In this document: positions 16,266 to 25,391 of the stretch, in pieces
Position numbering within the stretch: the first letter of the stretch is position 1
How the letters are laid out: every line of letters begins with the position of its first letter
Assembly: GCF_007004545.3 (NCBI RefSeq)
Contig: NZ_CP045503.2
Coordinates: 3,938,102-4,002,101, forward strand
DNA from: Shewanella eurypsychrophilus
Lineage (GTDB): Bacteria; Pseudomonadota; Gammaproteobacteria; Enterobacterales; Shewanellaceae
DNA length: 64,000 nt
Reading direction: 5' to 3'
The notes under the pieces: model-generated
Seen by the model: only the letters and a program-made list of their open reading frames with translations
What the model was told of the DNA's origin: nothing
Database searches by the model: none
Made by a program: the position numbers and the translations under genes

Positions 16266-18400
16266 TGTCTAGTCAATCACTCATAAAAAAACTATTAATA
16301 GCTAACCGTGGTGAAATTGCCTGCCGCATTATTAAAACCGCTAAAGCCATGGGTGTTCGCACCGTCGCCTTGTACAGCGATGCCGATGTTGATGCTCGCC
16401 ATGTTGCCTTAGCCGATGAATCCTTTTACTTAGGTGGCAGTGCACCCGCTGACTCATATCTCAAAGCCGATCTGATATTAGATATTGCAAAAAAATCAGG
16501 CGCTCAGGCCATACACCCAGGCTATGGTTTCCTTTCTGAAAATGCAGAGTTTGCACGAAAATGCGAACAAGCAGGCGTGATTTTTGTCGGCCCCAGCTCT
16601 GAAGCCATTGATTCTATGGGCAGCAAGAGTGCCGCTAAAGATATTATGGGCGCGGCCAATGTGCCCTTAGTACCTGGTTACCACGGCGAGGGGCAAGATG
16701 ATGATTTACTGGTTAAAGAAGCCAACAAGATGGGCTTCCCGCTACTGATTAAGGCTGCTTTTGGCGGTGGTGGTAAAGGCATGCGTATCGTCGAGAACAG
16801 CGCTGAAGTCTTGGAAAACATCCACTCTGCCAGACGCGAAGCCATCTCATCCTTCGGTAATGATAAATTACTGATGGAACGTTATTTACGTCAGCCCCGT
16901 CACGTTGAAGTACAAGTTTTTGCCGACAGTCATGGTCACTGCATCTACCTGTCGGATCGCGATTGCTCTATTCAGCGTCGCCATCAAAAAGTAGTTGAAG
17001 AAGCGCCGGCACCTGGACTAAGTGATGCGCTCAGAATCAAGATGGGTGATGCTGCAGTTGCCGCTGCTAAGGCTATTGATTATTGCGGCGCCGGAACCGT
17101 CGAGTTTCTACTCGATACCGATGGGAGTTTTTACTTCATGGAGATGAATACACGTCTTCAGGTAGAGCATCCGGTCACAGAGATGGTCACAGGCCAGGAC
17201 TTAGTGAAATGGCAACTTATGGTCGCCAGTGGCGCTCAACTACCATTGAGCCAAGATGAAGTACGCATTCACGGCCACTCTTTTGAAGTGCGTATCTACG
17301 CTGAAGACCCACAAAATGAGTTCCTGCCAGCCAGCGGTAAACTTAACTTTTTGCGTGAACCCGAGCAGAGCAAATTTGTGCGTATCGACTCAGGTATTCG
17401 TGAAAATGATGTGATCAGTAACTTCTACGATCCGATGATCTCTAAGTTGATTGTCTGGGATGAAACTCGCCCACGCGCATTACAGCGTATGGTGCACTCA
17501 TTGCAGTCATATCAGATCAGTGGCTTGAAACACAATATCGAGTTTCTGGCTAAGATCACCGAACACAAAGCCTTTAGTGAAGCCAACTTCAGCACCGATT
17601 TTATCGAGCGTTACGGTGATGAACTGATAGGTCGTAGCCCCCTTCAGTCACAAGAGTCGGCTTCAAATGATGAGCAAAACGCCCTAGCCCTTGCAGCCTT
17701 GTATCAGCTATGTGCCCGCAAAGTTGCCGCTAAAGCGTGTGCCATTAACAGCCATGATCCCTACTCGCCTTGGGGCACAGTAAGCGGATTTAGGCTCAAT
17801 AGCACCAGCACTCATCGAATTTCACTGCTTGATGATAATCATCAAGTCCAACATATCGATGTCAGTGAGCTACTCGTTGCTGGGCAATCCGTCTACCAAG
17901 TTAACATTGATGAAAATACCTATACATTAAAGGGTGAACTCATCGATGAAATACTTCACGCTGAAATTGCCGTTAAAAAGCACAATGACAATAACAATGA
18001 CACATCAGCCATCAAGGCATCAGGTCATAAGGTTAAAGTGCCAGTCAGCCAGGTTGAAGATGATTTCACCCTGTTTATCAATACCACCAGCTATCATTAC
18101 CGCGCCATTCAGACTGAATTAGAAGAAGAGCAGGAATGTCTCGAAGATAAGCTCAATGCGCCGATGAACGGCACTATCGTCACTCACTTAGTCCAAAAAG
18201 GTGATGCTGTCACAGCAGGCCAAGGCCTGATGGTAATGGAGGCGATGAAGATGGAGTACACCATAGAATCTCCATTTGATGGTGTAGTATCAGCCTTCTT
18301 CTTCGAACCCGGCGAGCTAGTCACAGATGGCACCATATTACTAGAAGTCGAGCCCCTAGAGCCTACTGAGACTGAAGAGAAAGCAGAAGGGAAAGCATGA
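16265..18400 (+). CDS. liuD: Methylcrotonyl-CoA carboxylase, biotin-containing (alpha) subunit
   Basis: A 711-residue subunit: biotin carboxylase domain (about 8-455) starting LLIANRGEIACRIIKTA, with the ATP-grasp glycine loop KAAFGGGGKGMRIV and EMNTRLQVEHPVTE; a variable linker; and a C-terminal biotinyl domain (about 635-700) whose VMEAMKMEY motif carries the biotinylated Lys662. It carboxylates biotin with ATP and bicarbonate for LiuB. The stop overlaps the liuE start by 4 bp (ATGA). The acidic C-terminal tail (PTETEEKAEGKA) lies beyond the biotinyl fold. Confidence 0.93.
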   Translation: MSSQSLIKKLLIANRGEIACRIIKTAKAMGVRTVALYSDADVDARHVALADESFYLGGSAPADSYLKADLILDIAKKSGAQAIHPGYGFLSENAEFARKCEQAGVIFVGPSSEAIDSMGSKSAAKDIMGAANVPLVPGYHGEGQDDDLLVKEANKMGFPLLIKAAFGGGGKGMRIVENSAEVLENIHSARREAISSFGNDKLLMERYLRQPRHVEVQVFADSHGHCIYLSDRDCSIQRRHQKVVEEAPAPGLSDALRIKMGDAAVAAAKAIDYCGAGTVEFLLDTDGSFYFMEMNTRLQVEHPVTEMVTGQDLVKWQLMVASGAQLPLSQDEVRIHGHSFEVRIYAEDPQNEFLPASGKLNFLREPEQSKFVRIDSGIRENDVISNFYDPMISKLIVWDETRPRALQRMVHSLQSYQISGLKHNIEFLAKITEHKAFSEANFSTDFIERYGDELIGRSPLQSQESASNDEQNALALAALYQLCARKVAAKACAINSHDPYSPWGTVSGFRLNSTSTHRISLLDDNHQVQHIDVSELLVAGQSVYQVNIDENTYTLKGELIDEILHAEIAVKKHNDNNNDTSAIKASGHKVKVPVSQVEDDFTLFINTTSYHYRAIQTELEEEQECLEDKLNAPMNGTIVTHLVQKGDAVTAGQGLMVMEAMKMEYTIESPFDGVVSAFFFEPGELVTDGTILLEVEPLEPTETEEKAEGKA

Positions 18401-19293
18401 AGATGATGCCGAAACAAGTTTCTATTTTTGAAGTCGGCGCTCGCGACGGCCTGCAAAATGAAAAGCCGGTATCGACTCAAGATAAAATTATCTTGATTGA
18501 AGATTTGGCTAAAGCAGGTGTAAAGCGTATCGAAGCAGCCAGCTTTGTGTCTCCTAAGTGGGTGCCACAGATGGCCGATTCTGGTGATGTTTTACGTAAT
18601 CTTAAGCGTGAAACTGATGTGGTCTACAGCGCACTGACCCCTAATATGAAAGGCTTGGAACTTGCGCTTGACGCTAAAGCCGATGAAGTTGCCATCTTTG
18701 GCGCGGCGTCCGAGAGCTTCTCTCAGCGTAATATTAACTGCTCAATTGAAGAGTCCATTGCACGCTTTGAGCCCCTAATGGAGCGAGCTTTAGCCGAGAA
18801 CATTCGCGTACGTGGCTACGTATCTTGTGTACTAGGCTGCCCCTATGAAGGTGATATCGATGTGAGTGAAGTAGCTCGCGTGTCTGAGATCCTTTACAAG
18901 ATGGGCTGTTATGAGATCTCCCTCGGTGACACCATAGGCGTTGGCACACCGAATAATGCCCGTAGAATGGTAGAAGCTGTCAGCCAAGTCGTGCCAGTTG
19001 ATAAGCTAGCACTGCACTTTCATGACACTTATGGCCAAGCGCTGGCGAACATCCTAGCTTGCCTTGAAACTGGCGTCAGTGTCATCGACTCCTCAGTAGC
19101 AGGATTAGGTGGTTGCCCTTATGCCAAAGGCGCTTCAGGTAATTTAGCCACCGAAGACCTTGTCTATATGTTGCAAGGTCTAGGAATAGAAACTGGCGTA
19201 GATCTAAACTTGCTGGCTCAAGCAGGTAAAAATATCAGCCAAGCACTGCGCAGACAAACAGGCTCTAAAGTTGCCCAAGCCTTGCTCAGTTAA
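18397..19293 (+). CDS. liuE: Hydroxymethylglutaryl-CoA lyase
   Basis: A 298-residue TIM-barrel lyase (HMGL-like) that splits HMG-CoA into acetoacetate and acetyl-CoA, the last step of the leucine branch. Visible: EVGARDGLQNEKPVST with the metal-binding Asp, HFHDTYGQALANI with metal ligands, and the signature SVAGLGGCPYAKGASGN with the catalytic Cys. Its start overlaps the liuD stop. About 100 bp with a small CCTAGG inverted repeat, but no clear terminator, precede the CoA-transferase genes, which would use the acetoacetate. Confidence 0.94.
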   Translation: MKMMPKQVSIFEVGARDGLQNEKPVSTQDKIILIEDLAKAGVKRIEAASFVSPKWVPQMADSGDVLRNLKRETDVVYSALTPNMKGLELALDAKADEVAIFGAASESFSQRNINCSIEESIARFEPLMERALAENIRVRGYVSCVLGCPYEGDIDVSEVARVSEILYKMGCYEISLGDTIGVGTPNNARRMVEAVSQVVPVDKLALHFHDTYGQALANILACLETGVSVIDSSVAGLGGCPYAKGASGNLATEDLVYMLQGLGIETGVDLNLLAQAGKNISQALRRQTGSKVAQALLS

Positions 19294-19391
19294 TAGCGAA
19301 GAAGAGTAATAAAGTAAGTCCTAGGCACTAGAACCTAGGGCCTCGTTTCTAAAGATTAAAACTCGACCCTTCTACAAAGGAGATAAGAATA

Positions 19392-20117
19392 ATGGCAGGA
19401 CTAAATAAAGTCGTACACAGTTATGAAGAAGCCCTAAAGGGCCTTTCTAATGATATGACTGTGATGGTCGGTGGTTTTGGTTTATGTGGCATTCCGGAAG
19501 GCCTGATCGCTCATATGGTCAAAACTGGCGTCACTGGACTAACAGCAATTTCAAATAATGCAGGTGTCGATGATTTTGGCCTAGGCTTGCTACTCAAGAG
19601 TCGCCAAATCGATACTATGATAGCCTCCTATGTTGGTGAAAATGCCACCTTCGAGCAGCAGATGTTGTCGGGTGAACTCAATGTGATCTTAACGCCTCAG
19701 GGCACACTAGCAGAAAAAATTCGTGCTGGCGGCGCTGGCATTCCCGCCTTCTTCACCGCAACAGGTTACGGTACTCCTGTTGCCGAAGGTAAAGAGACGC
19801 GCGAAATCGACGGCCGTCATTATGTGCTAGAGCCATCACTCACCGCAGATTTTGCCTTAGTCCGCGCCTGGAAAGCCGATACTATGGGGAACTTAGTCTT
19901 TCGTAAAACGGCTGCGAACTTTAACCCTATGATGGCAACAGCCGGTAAAATTACTGTGGTAGAAGCCGAGCATATCGTTGAACCTGGAGAGCTGGATCCG
20001 GATCATATTCATACACCGGGTATCTATGTAAATCGTGTGATTCAAGGCACATTCGAGAAGCGCATCGAACAACGTACCGTGAAACCTTCATTAACCCAAG
20101 CATCAACTCGCGCATAA
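19392..20117 (+). CDS. atoD: 3-oxoacid CoA-transferase, subunit A
   Basis: A 241-residue alpha subunit of a class I CoA-transferase (SCOT/AtoD type). The N-terminal MVGGFGLCGIPEGLI is the family signature, followed by ISNNAGVDDFGLGLLL and a later FRKTAANFNP. With subunit B it activates acetoacetate using succinyl-CoA (or acetyl-CoA) so that thiolase can finish leucine breakdown. A strong AAAGGAGAT box precedes the ATG. It lies directly after liuE in the same direction and probably belongs to the liu regulon. Confidence 0.92.
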   Translation: MAGLNKVVHSYEEALKGLSNDMTVMVGGFGLCGIPEGLIAHMVKTGVTGLTAISNNAGVDDFGLGLLLKSRQIDTMIASYVGENATFEQQMLSGELNVILTPQGTLAEKIRAGGAGIPAFFTATGYGTPVAEGKETREIDGRHYVLEPSLTADFALVRAWKADTMGNLVFRKTAANFNPMMATAGKITVVEAEHIVEPGELDPDHIHTPGIYVNRVIQGTFEKRIEQRTVKPSLTQASTRA

Positions 20118-20133
20118 GCAGGAGGGAGACAGT

Positions 20134-20790
20134 ATGGCATTATCAAGAGAACAACTCGCACAGCGTGTAGCCCAAGAACTAAAAGATGGTTATTACGTTA
20201 ACCTCGGAATAGGCATTCCAACCTTAGTCGCAAACTATATTCCACAGGGCATCGATGTGATGCTGCAATCAGAAAATGGACTTCTCGGCATGGGAGAATT
20301 TCCCACCGAAGAAACCATAGATGCCGATCTTATCAATGCGGGTAAGCAAACAGTAACAGCTGTCGATGGCGCATCATTTTTCTCTTCGGCAGAGAGTTTT
20401 GCCATGATCCGCGGCGGTCATGTAGACCTGACCGTATTGGGCGCGTTTGAAGTTGATGAGCAAGGCTCTATCGCCTCTTGGATGATCCCAGGAAAGCTTA
20501 TCAAGGGCATGGGCGGCGCTATGGACTTAGTGGCTGGCGCGGATAACATCATCGTCACTATGATGCATGCAGATAAACGCGGTAACTCTAAGCTACTGCC
20601 TAAGTGTGAACTGCCCCTAACAGGTTTTGGTTGTATCAAGCGCGTGCTAACCGATCTGGCCTTTATGGAGATTAAAGATGGCGCTTTTCATCTGCTAGAG
20701 CGTGCACCTGGCGTATCTGTCGAAGAGATCGTTGAAAAAACAGCTGGTAAGCTTGTCGTTCCTGAACATGTGCCTGAAATGAGCGTTTAA
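20134..20790 (+). CDS. atoA: 3-oxoacid CoA-transferase, subunit B
   Basis: A 218-residue beta subunit. LGIGIPTLVANYIP and QSENGLLGMG are diagnostic; the Glu in SENG is the catalytic residue that forms the CoA thioester. The typical GGAMDLVAGA and CELPLTG segments follow. It starts 16 bp after subunit A with a strong AGGAGGG box, so the two are translated together. A terminator-like hairpin follows at 20825. Confidence 0.93.
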   Translation: MALSREQLAQRVAQELKDGYYVNLGIGIPTLVANYIPQGIDVMLQSENGLLGMGEFPTEETIDADLINAGKQTVTAVDGASFFSSAESFAMIRGGHVDLTVLGAFEVDEQGSIASWMIPGKLIKGMGGAMDLVAGADNIIVTMMHADKRGNSKLLPKCELPLTGFGCIKRVLTDLAFMEIKDGAFHLLERAPGVSVEEIVEKTAGKLVVPEHVPEMSV

Positions 20791-20824
20791 CAGACCGCCA
20801 GTCTCAACAAAGACAATGAATTAC

Positions 20825-20849
20825 AGGCCTCATTTCTATGGGGCTTTTT
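20825..20849 (+). terminator. Terminator at the end of the liu/CoA-transferase block
   Basis: GCCTCA pairs with TGGGGC (one G-T pair) over a 6-nt loop and is followed by TTTTT. It lies about 35 bp after the subunit B stop. Confidence 0.6.
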
Positions 20850-21058
20850 ACCCTCTAACTCTACTTAACTTAACCTTAGACAGCCTAACAACTTCACACC
20901 AAAGACAACATAGCAACCCACCCACGTAACCATACCGTAGAGCCTATTTAACACTTTAATTTAATTATAATTTATATTTAGATACCTAATGATACACTCT
21001 TGATAAGAAGGCCTTGTTTAAGTATATTTCGCGCACTATTTGTTAGAGACTTTATCCT

Positions 21059-21601
21059 GTGCGTTTACACAAACACAAAAATGGTTTTACCTTAATCGAG
21101 TTAGTGGTTGTCATTATCATACTCGGTATTCTCGCAGTTATTGCGGCGCCTAAATTTCTATCATTAGGTAGCGATGCACAAACTGCCACACTGAAGGGAG
21201 TAACAGGCTCAATCACCTCGATGAATCAACTTGTTCACTCAAAAACCCAGGTTGATGGCATTGCCGATAAGCCTGATTGTTCTTACGATTGCAATGGTCA
21301 TCCCAATTGGGACCGTTTGATTGGACACTACTTTATTGATGTATCGGGCACACGACTGTACGTATACGAAGGCTATCCGTTAGAGTATGCAGGCGATCCC
21401 ATCGTAGAGAGAAATTACCGTACAGTGATGGATTTACCTGCTGATGAGTATATCTTTGTTAAGGCTGCAACCTTCTCCATCGTCCCAATTAAGTTTGCAG
21501 ATAAGCTCCCTGAAATCGAAGATGGTAGCTTTAAGTGTCATATAGAGGGTAGCGCTTCATTATCCGACCACTCCTTTAAAGCAGTGACAAATAATTGCTA
21601 A
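21059..21601 (+). CDS. Type IV pilin-like (MSHA-type) prepilin
   Basis: A 180-residue protein with a class III signal: a short basic leader then G-FTLIELVVVIIILGILAVIAAPKF, the prepilin peptidase site and N-methylated helix of type IV pilins and pseudopilins (Glu at +5 present). The globular part has four Cys (SYDCNG and PDC pair, KCHIEG, final C), probably two disulfides. The start is GTG at 21059 without a strong Shine-Dalgarno box. No pilus assembly, prepilin peptidase or other pilin gene is nearby, so this is an orphan; role in adhesion or secretion cannot be decided. Confidence 0.82.
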   Translation: MRLHKHKNGFTLIELVVVIIILGILAVIAAPKFLSLGSDAQTATLKGVTGSITSMNQLVHSKTQVDGIADKPDCSYDCNGHPNWDRLIGHYFIDVSGTRLYVYEGYPLEYAGDPIVERNYRTVMDLPADEYIFVKAATFSIVPIKFADKLPEIEDGSFKCHIEGSASLSDHSFKAVTNNC

Positions 21602-21620
21602 CCGTGTCGCTAATGACGAG

Positions 21621-22157
21621 TTATTTTGAGTTGTTTTCTAGAATGAACTCTGTGGCACTTTTTAAATTTGGATGATTTGGCTCTGAAATATTGGTTACCC
21701 AAACAATCTCCCCGCGGCGATTGATGAATACCGTCGTCGGGGTGCCATTCACACCATAAGCTTTAGCAGCGCTTTCACCTTGGACTAACGTTGGGAAGTT
21801 AATTCCACGATCCTTTAGGGTTTGTGCGGGATCGGCGCCCTCATCTTCGTTGAAACTTATGCCTAAGATCTGCAAGTCGCTATCACTGAAGTCCGCACCC
21901 AAATTCTCCAGTCCTGGCTGAAGTTTCTTACAATAGGGACACCAAGTTGCCCAAAAATGAATGATCGTTGGCTTACCCTTATATTCCTCCCATTGATGCA
22001 ACAGTCCCTGTGGATCTGCAAGCTCAAAGTCTGGAGCGAATCTCGAATCTTCTTTAGCCTGTATTGAATGTGAATTAAATAGCAAAAGACTCATAATCAT
22101 CAGATTGAATAGCAAAATTACCAGTTCAGATCTGGACCAAGGTATTCCATTTTTCAT
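21621..22157 (-). CDS. TlpA/ResA-like membrane-anchored thioredoxin-fold protein
   Basis: A 178-residue protein with an N-terminal hydrophobic segment (about 12-33), either anchor or signal, and a periplasmic thioredoxin fold. The redox motif is C73-P-Y-C76 in FWATWCPYCKKL and the cis-Pro loop is NGTPTTVF. The order APDFEL, W.EYKGKPTIIHFW, then LGISFNEDEG fits the AhpC/TSA-Redoxin TlpA type, which reduces disulfides in cytochrome maturation or other periplasmic targets. No cytochrome genes adjoin it, so the partner is unknown. Confidence 0.85.
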   Translation of the reverse strand: MKNGIPWSRSELVILLFNLMIMSLLLFNSHSIQAKEDSRFAPDFELADPQGLLHQWEEYKGKPTIIHFWATWCPYCKKLQPGLENLGADFSDSDLQILGISFNEDEGADPAQTLKDRGINFPTLVQGESAAKAYGVNGTPTTVFINRRGEIVWVTNISEPNHPNLKSATEFILENNSK

Positions 22158-22334
22158 TCGATTTAATCCTTACGTTTTGCTTTCCAAGCTCTGGTTTAAT
22201 AACCGAGCCTAACAATGAGCATAATTAACTCATAGCAATAGACCGAATAGATAAGCATTAATTTTCAGCTGAAACGAAATTTTTCTACGCTTTACACTAT
22301 CTTTGTATATAAATACGCCAAAAAATTAAACAGT

Positions 22335-22769
22335 ATGCAATCAAGGTTTAGTAAAAGTAGAGAACATATTTTCCAGATAACGGCTATTTTTAGCATGCTG
22401 TTTGCGCTAATTGGCTTTAGCTACAATGTCTGGCGAATGGAGGTAACCGAATATAACTCAACAATGCGTTCAGCGAGTTTCGAGCTGTTACTGCAACTAT
22501 CAGAGCTTGAAGGCGTCATCTACGCTGCCTATTACGATAAAGATAAGCTTGCAGGGAATCCGAGAAAGGGCTGGATCAAAGTCAACTTGATTGCTGATTT
22601 AAGTATGATCACAGAAGCAGAACTTCAGGATGCCACACGAGCTCTCAAACAAGATTGGCAGTTACATTGGGATTCGATTGACGATGATGAAGCCAGTGTC
22701 AGTAAAGTAATAAAAAGGATTGATGATACGAGGGAGGAGGTAAGACGATTACTATTGAAATTGGAATAA
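22335..22769 (+). CDS. Small single-pass membrane protein of unknown function
   Basis: A 144-residue protein with one N-terminal transmembrane helix (about 13-34, QITAIFSMLFALIGFSYNVW) and a hydrophilic helical domain rich in Asp, Lys and Leu, including a probable coiled coil at the C-terminus (about 118-144). I recognise no family. It is divergent from the thioredoxin-like gene, with about 180 bp between starts, and is followed by a repeat-bearing gap before tdk. Confidence 0.65.
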   Translation: MQSRFSKSREHIFQITAIFSMLFALIGFSYNVWRMEVTEYNSTMRSASFELLLQLSELEGVIYAAYYDKDKLAGNPRKGWIKVNLIADLSMITEAELQDATRALKQDWQLHWDSIDDDEASVSKVIKRIDDTREEVRRLLLKLE

Positions 22770-22866
22770 TGACAGATCCTAGGGCCTAGTTCCTTAGAAA
22801 AGATGGGGTACAGTAAGGCACAATCGAAGATATAGAAAATCTGCTGTAGATACGGCTGAGACCGTT

Positions 22867-22884
22867 GCTGGCATGGATGCCAGC
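22867..22884. repeat. Palindromic core of a probable dispersed repeat
   Basis: GCTGGCATGGATGCCAGC is an 8-bp perfect inverted repeat around GG, embedded in a non-coding stretch (about 22850-22950) continuing GTCGAGCCCACATGGAAGTG. I recall similar sequences scattered in Shewanella intergenic regions, but only one copy is in this window, so repeat status is not shown here. Confidence 0.4.
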
Positions 22885-23061
22885 GTCGAGCCCACATGGA
22901 AGTGTTTACGGCGTGTCGAAGAAGTATCTGCAATCCGCCTGCTGCAAGCAATGAACAACAATAACGCTATGGTATTTTGCCATCCAATAAATACCAAAGC
23001 ACGGCAAATGAAACCTGTCTAAAAGGCTATTTGCAACTTGCTAGCAGACAAGTAACAAAGC

Positions 23062-23640
23062 TTAATCCCACAAAAACTCTCGAAAGTGTTTGCGGCAAAC
23101 TGACTCGTAACTTTCATTACCACCGATAGCAACCTGCTCGCCTTCGCGCATAGGCTTGCCTTCATCATCGAGTCTCACAACCATATTAGCCTTACGACCA
23201 CAGTGACAGATGGTTTTAAGCTCAACCAATTTATCAGCCCATGCTAAAAGATACTGACTGCCAGTAAACAGTTCACCTTGGAAATCAGTTTTGAGACCAT
23301 AACAAAGCACTGGGATATTCAAAATATCGACAACATATGTCAGCTGCTTCACCTGCTCTTTACTTAAGAACTGTGATTCATCGATAAGGATACAATGCTG
23401 TTGTTGCTCACTGTGCGCAGCGGAGATCATTTCGGCAATATTGTCGTTACTACCAAATACCAGTGCATCAGCCTCTATTCCGATCCGCGATGCTACTTTC
23501 CCCACGCCATATCTGTCATCAATCGATGCAGTCATGACTAAGGTATTCATGCCACGCTCACGATAATTATATGATGACTGTAACAGCGAAGTAGACTTGC
23601 CGGCATTCATTGCCGAATAGTAAAAATAGAGCTGTGCCAA
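23062..23640 (-). CDS. tdk: Thymidine kinase
   Basis: A 192-residue type II thymidine kinase that phosphorylates thymidine with ATP for salvage. The P-loop SAMNAGKST, the acidic ILIDESQFL motif and the zinc-binding Cys pattern (CHCGRKA and later VCRKHF) are present. The frame is open to an ATG at 23667, but I prefer TTG at 23640: it is preceded by AAGGA at 8 nt, the ATG has no Shine-Dalgarno box, and the resulting N-terminus (MAQLYFYYSAMNAGK) matches E. coli Tdk. Confidence 0.9.
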   Translation of the reverse strand: MAQLYFYYSAMNAGKSTSLLQSSYNYRERGMNTLVMTASIDDRYGVGKVASRIGIEADALVFGSNDNIAEMISAAHSEQQQHCILIDESQFLSKEQVKQLTYVVDILNIPVLCYGLKTDFQGELFTGSQYLLAWADKLVELKTICHCGRKANMVVRLDDEGKPMREGEQVAIGGNESYESVCRKHFREFLWD

Positions 23641-23755
23641 ACTGATATTCCTTATAGATAGATTCATCGATAGCTTAACACTTTTTCAGGGAGAAAATCA
23701 TGCCCCAACGCCTATAGCGCTCACAAGACAAATAGAAGACAGCTACAAGACAAAA

Positions 23756-23781
23756 AAATACCGCTCCATTGAGCGGTATTT
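23756..23781 (-). terminator. Rho-independent terminator of nhaC
   Basis: AAATACCGCTC and GAGCGGTATTT form a perfect 11-bp stem with a 4-nt loop. On the minus strand it is followed by a T-run, about 40 bp after the nhaC stop and about 115 bp before tdk. Confidence 0.82.
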
Positions 23782-23822
23782 AAGATCTAGCTAGTGTGCA
23801 AGGTCATTATTAAGCAAAGCTA

Positions 23823-25391
23823 TTAAGCCGTGCCTTGTCTCGACTTTACTCTAAGCACTAAGATACTAATCACAAACACAATGCTACACGCTGCTAACCC
23901 AGCCATCAGAGATTCAGTGAACCCCAGAACGGTGTAGCCCACTAAACTGATCCCCGCGACAATCAAGGCATAAGGTAACTGAGTGATCACGTGATCAATA
24001 TGGTGACAGTTTGCGCCCGTTGAGGAGAGGATAGTCGTATCTGAGATAGGCGAACAGTGATCGCCAAATACAGCACCAGCCAATACCGCTGCTAGCATAG
24101 GTAACATCATACTCGTATGAGTCCCCATCGCCATGTCAGCCGCGATAGGCAACATGATACCGAACGTCCCCCAACTTGTACCGGTAGAAAACGCCGTTAA
24201 ACCTGCAAGTACAAATAATACGGCTGGTAGCAGTGCAAAGGGAATATTGCCCGATGCCAAGCTTGCCATAAATTTACCTGTCTCAAGTTGACCAATCACG
24301 CCGGCAATGGTCCAGGCAAATAACAAGATGTAGATAGCAGGTAGCATAGAGCGAGCACCGGCGACAATACCTTGTATGAAATATTGCTTGTCGAGCCCTT
24401 GGCTCAAAACGAAAGTCACTGTCGCCAAGAAGCCCACTAATGCACCGAAGAACAGTGATGATGCAACATCGGTATTTTCAAATGCGCCTAGAATACTGAA
24501 AGGCTTTCCATCGGCGGCTAAGGCGTCTCCACCGCTACTGACCATGAAATAAAACGTCGCACATACCAGTACGATAATCGGCAGGAATAAGCCTAAGATC
24601 TTACCGTTATCGGCTTCAGGTAAGTCAGAGTTTGCGCCCGGTGGTAGGCCCTTACTTTCATCATATAAATTACCTTTCTGCGCATTAAGCTCGTGCTGGC
24701 GCATTGGACCCACATTGAGATCCATACAGGCAACACATAACAACAATAACAAGGCAAAAATAGCGTAGAAGTTCATCGGGATCATTTGAATGAAGACACT
24801 CAAGTGACCAGTATCAGTGAAACCATGGGCCGTTAAAATACCGCCAATCAGCGCGATAATATAGGCGCCCCAGCTCGATACTGGCGAGATCACGCAGATT
24901 GGTGCGGCGGTAGAATCAAGTAGGTACGCAAGCTTACTGCGTGAAATATAATATCTGTCCGTTAATGGCCTGGCGACACTGCCTACCACTAAGCTATTAA
25001 AATAATCGTCGATAAACACCACGCAACCTAAGAACATGGTGAGTAACTTGGCATCACGTTTACACTTAATGCGGGTTCTAGCCCAATCAGCAAAGGCATT
25101 TGCAGCGCCGCTGACGGTGATCAGCGCCGTTATCATGCCCAATAAGATTAAGAAGCCGAGCAAGTATAGGTTCCAGGCATTTAACGCACCATCATCCCAG
25201 AATAGTCCTACTACTTGCTCACCAAGATACTGCCCCGAACCGGCAACAGAAAAGTCGTTTATTAATACGACACCGAGTAATATTCCCAATCCCAAAGAGA
25301 GTAGAACGCGACGAGTAACAATTGCCATCAGAATAGCAACCACAGGGGGCAGCAATGAAAGCGCCGAATCGGCGTAACTTAAAGTTGTCAT
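23823..25391 (-). CDS. nhaC: NhaC-family Na+/H+ antiporter
   Basis: A 522-residue inner-membrane protein with about 11-12 hydrophobic helices. The C-terminal GDHCSPISDTTILSSTGANC motif, the internal FIDDYFNSLVVGSVARP motif and the SAFSTGTSWGTF-type segment (FSTGTSWGTFGIMLP) are typical of the NhaC family. Members exchange Na+ for H+, sometimes coupled to organic acids (malate/lactate), so substrate is not certain. It is a single gene with its own terminator and a roughly 475-bp upstream gap containing a hairpin. Confidence 0.88.
   Translation of the reverse strand: MTTLSYADSALSLLPPVVAILMAIVTRRVLLSLGLGILLGVVLINDFSVAGSGQYLGEQVVGLFWDDGALNAWNLYLLGFLILLGMITALITVSGAANAFADWARTRIKCKRDAKLLTMFLGCVVFIDDYFNSLVVGSVARPLTDRYYISRSKLAYLLDSTAAPICVISPVSSWGAYIIALIGGILTAHGFTDTGHLSVFIQMIPMNFYAIFALLLLLCVACMDLNVGPMRQHELNAQKGNLYDESKGLPPGANSDLPEADNGKILGLFLPIIVLVCATFYFMVSSGGDALAADGKPFSILGAFENTDVASSLFFGALVGFLATVTFVLSQGLDKQYFIQGIVAGARSMLPAIYILLFAWTIAGVIGQLETGKFMASLASGNIPFALLPAVLFVLAGLTAFSTGTSWGTFGIMLPIAADMAMGTHTSMMLPMLAAVLAGAVFGDHCSPISDTTILSSTGANCHHIDHVITQLPYALIVAGISLVGYTVLGFTESLMAGLAACSIVFVISILVLRVKSRQGTA

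Noticed and set aside
19320..19345. CCTAGG inverted repeat between liuE and the CoA-transferase genes
   Set aside because: Only a 6-bp stem with no T-run; not enough to call a terminator or operator.
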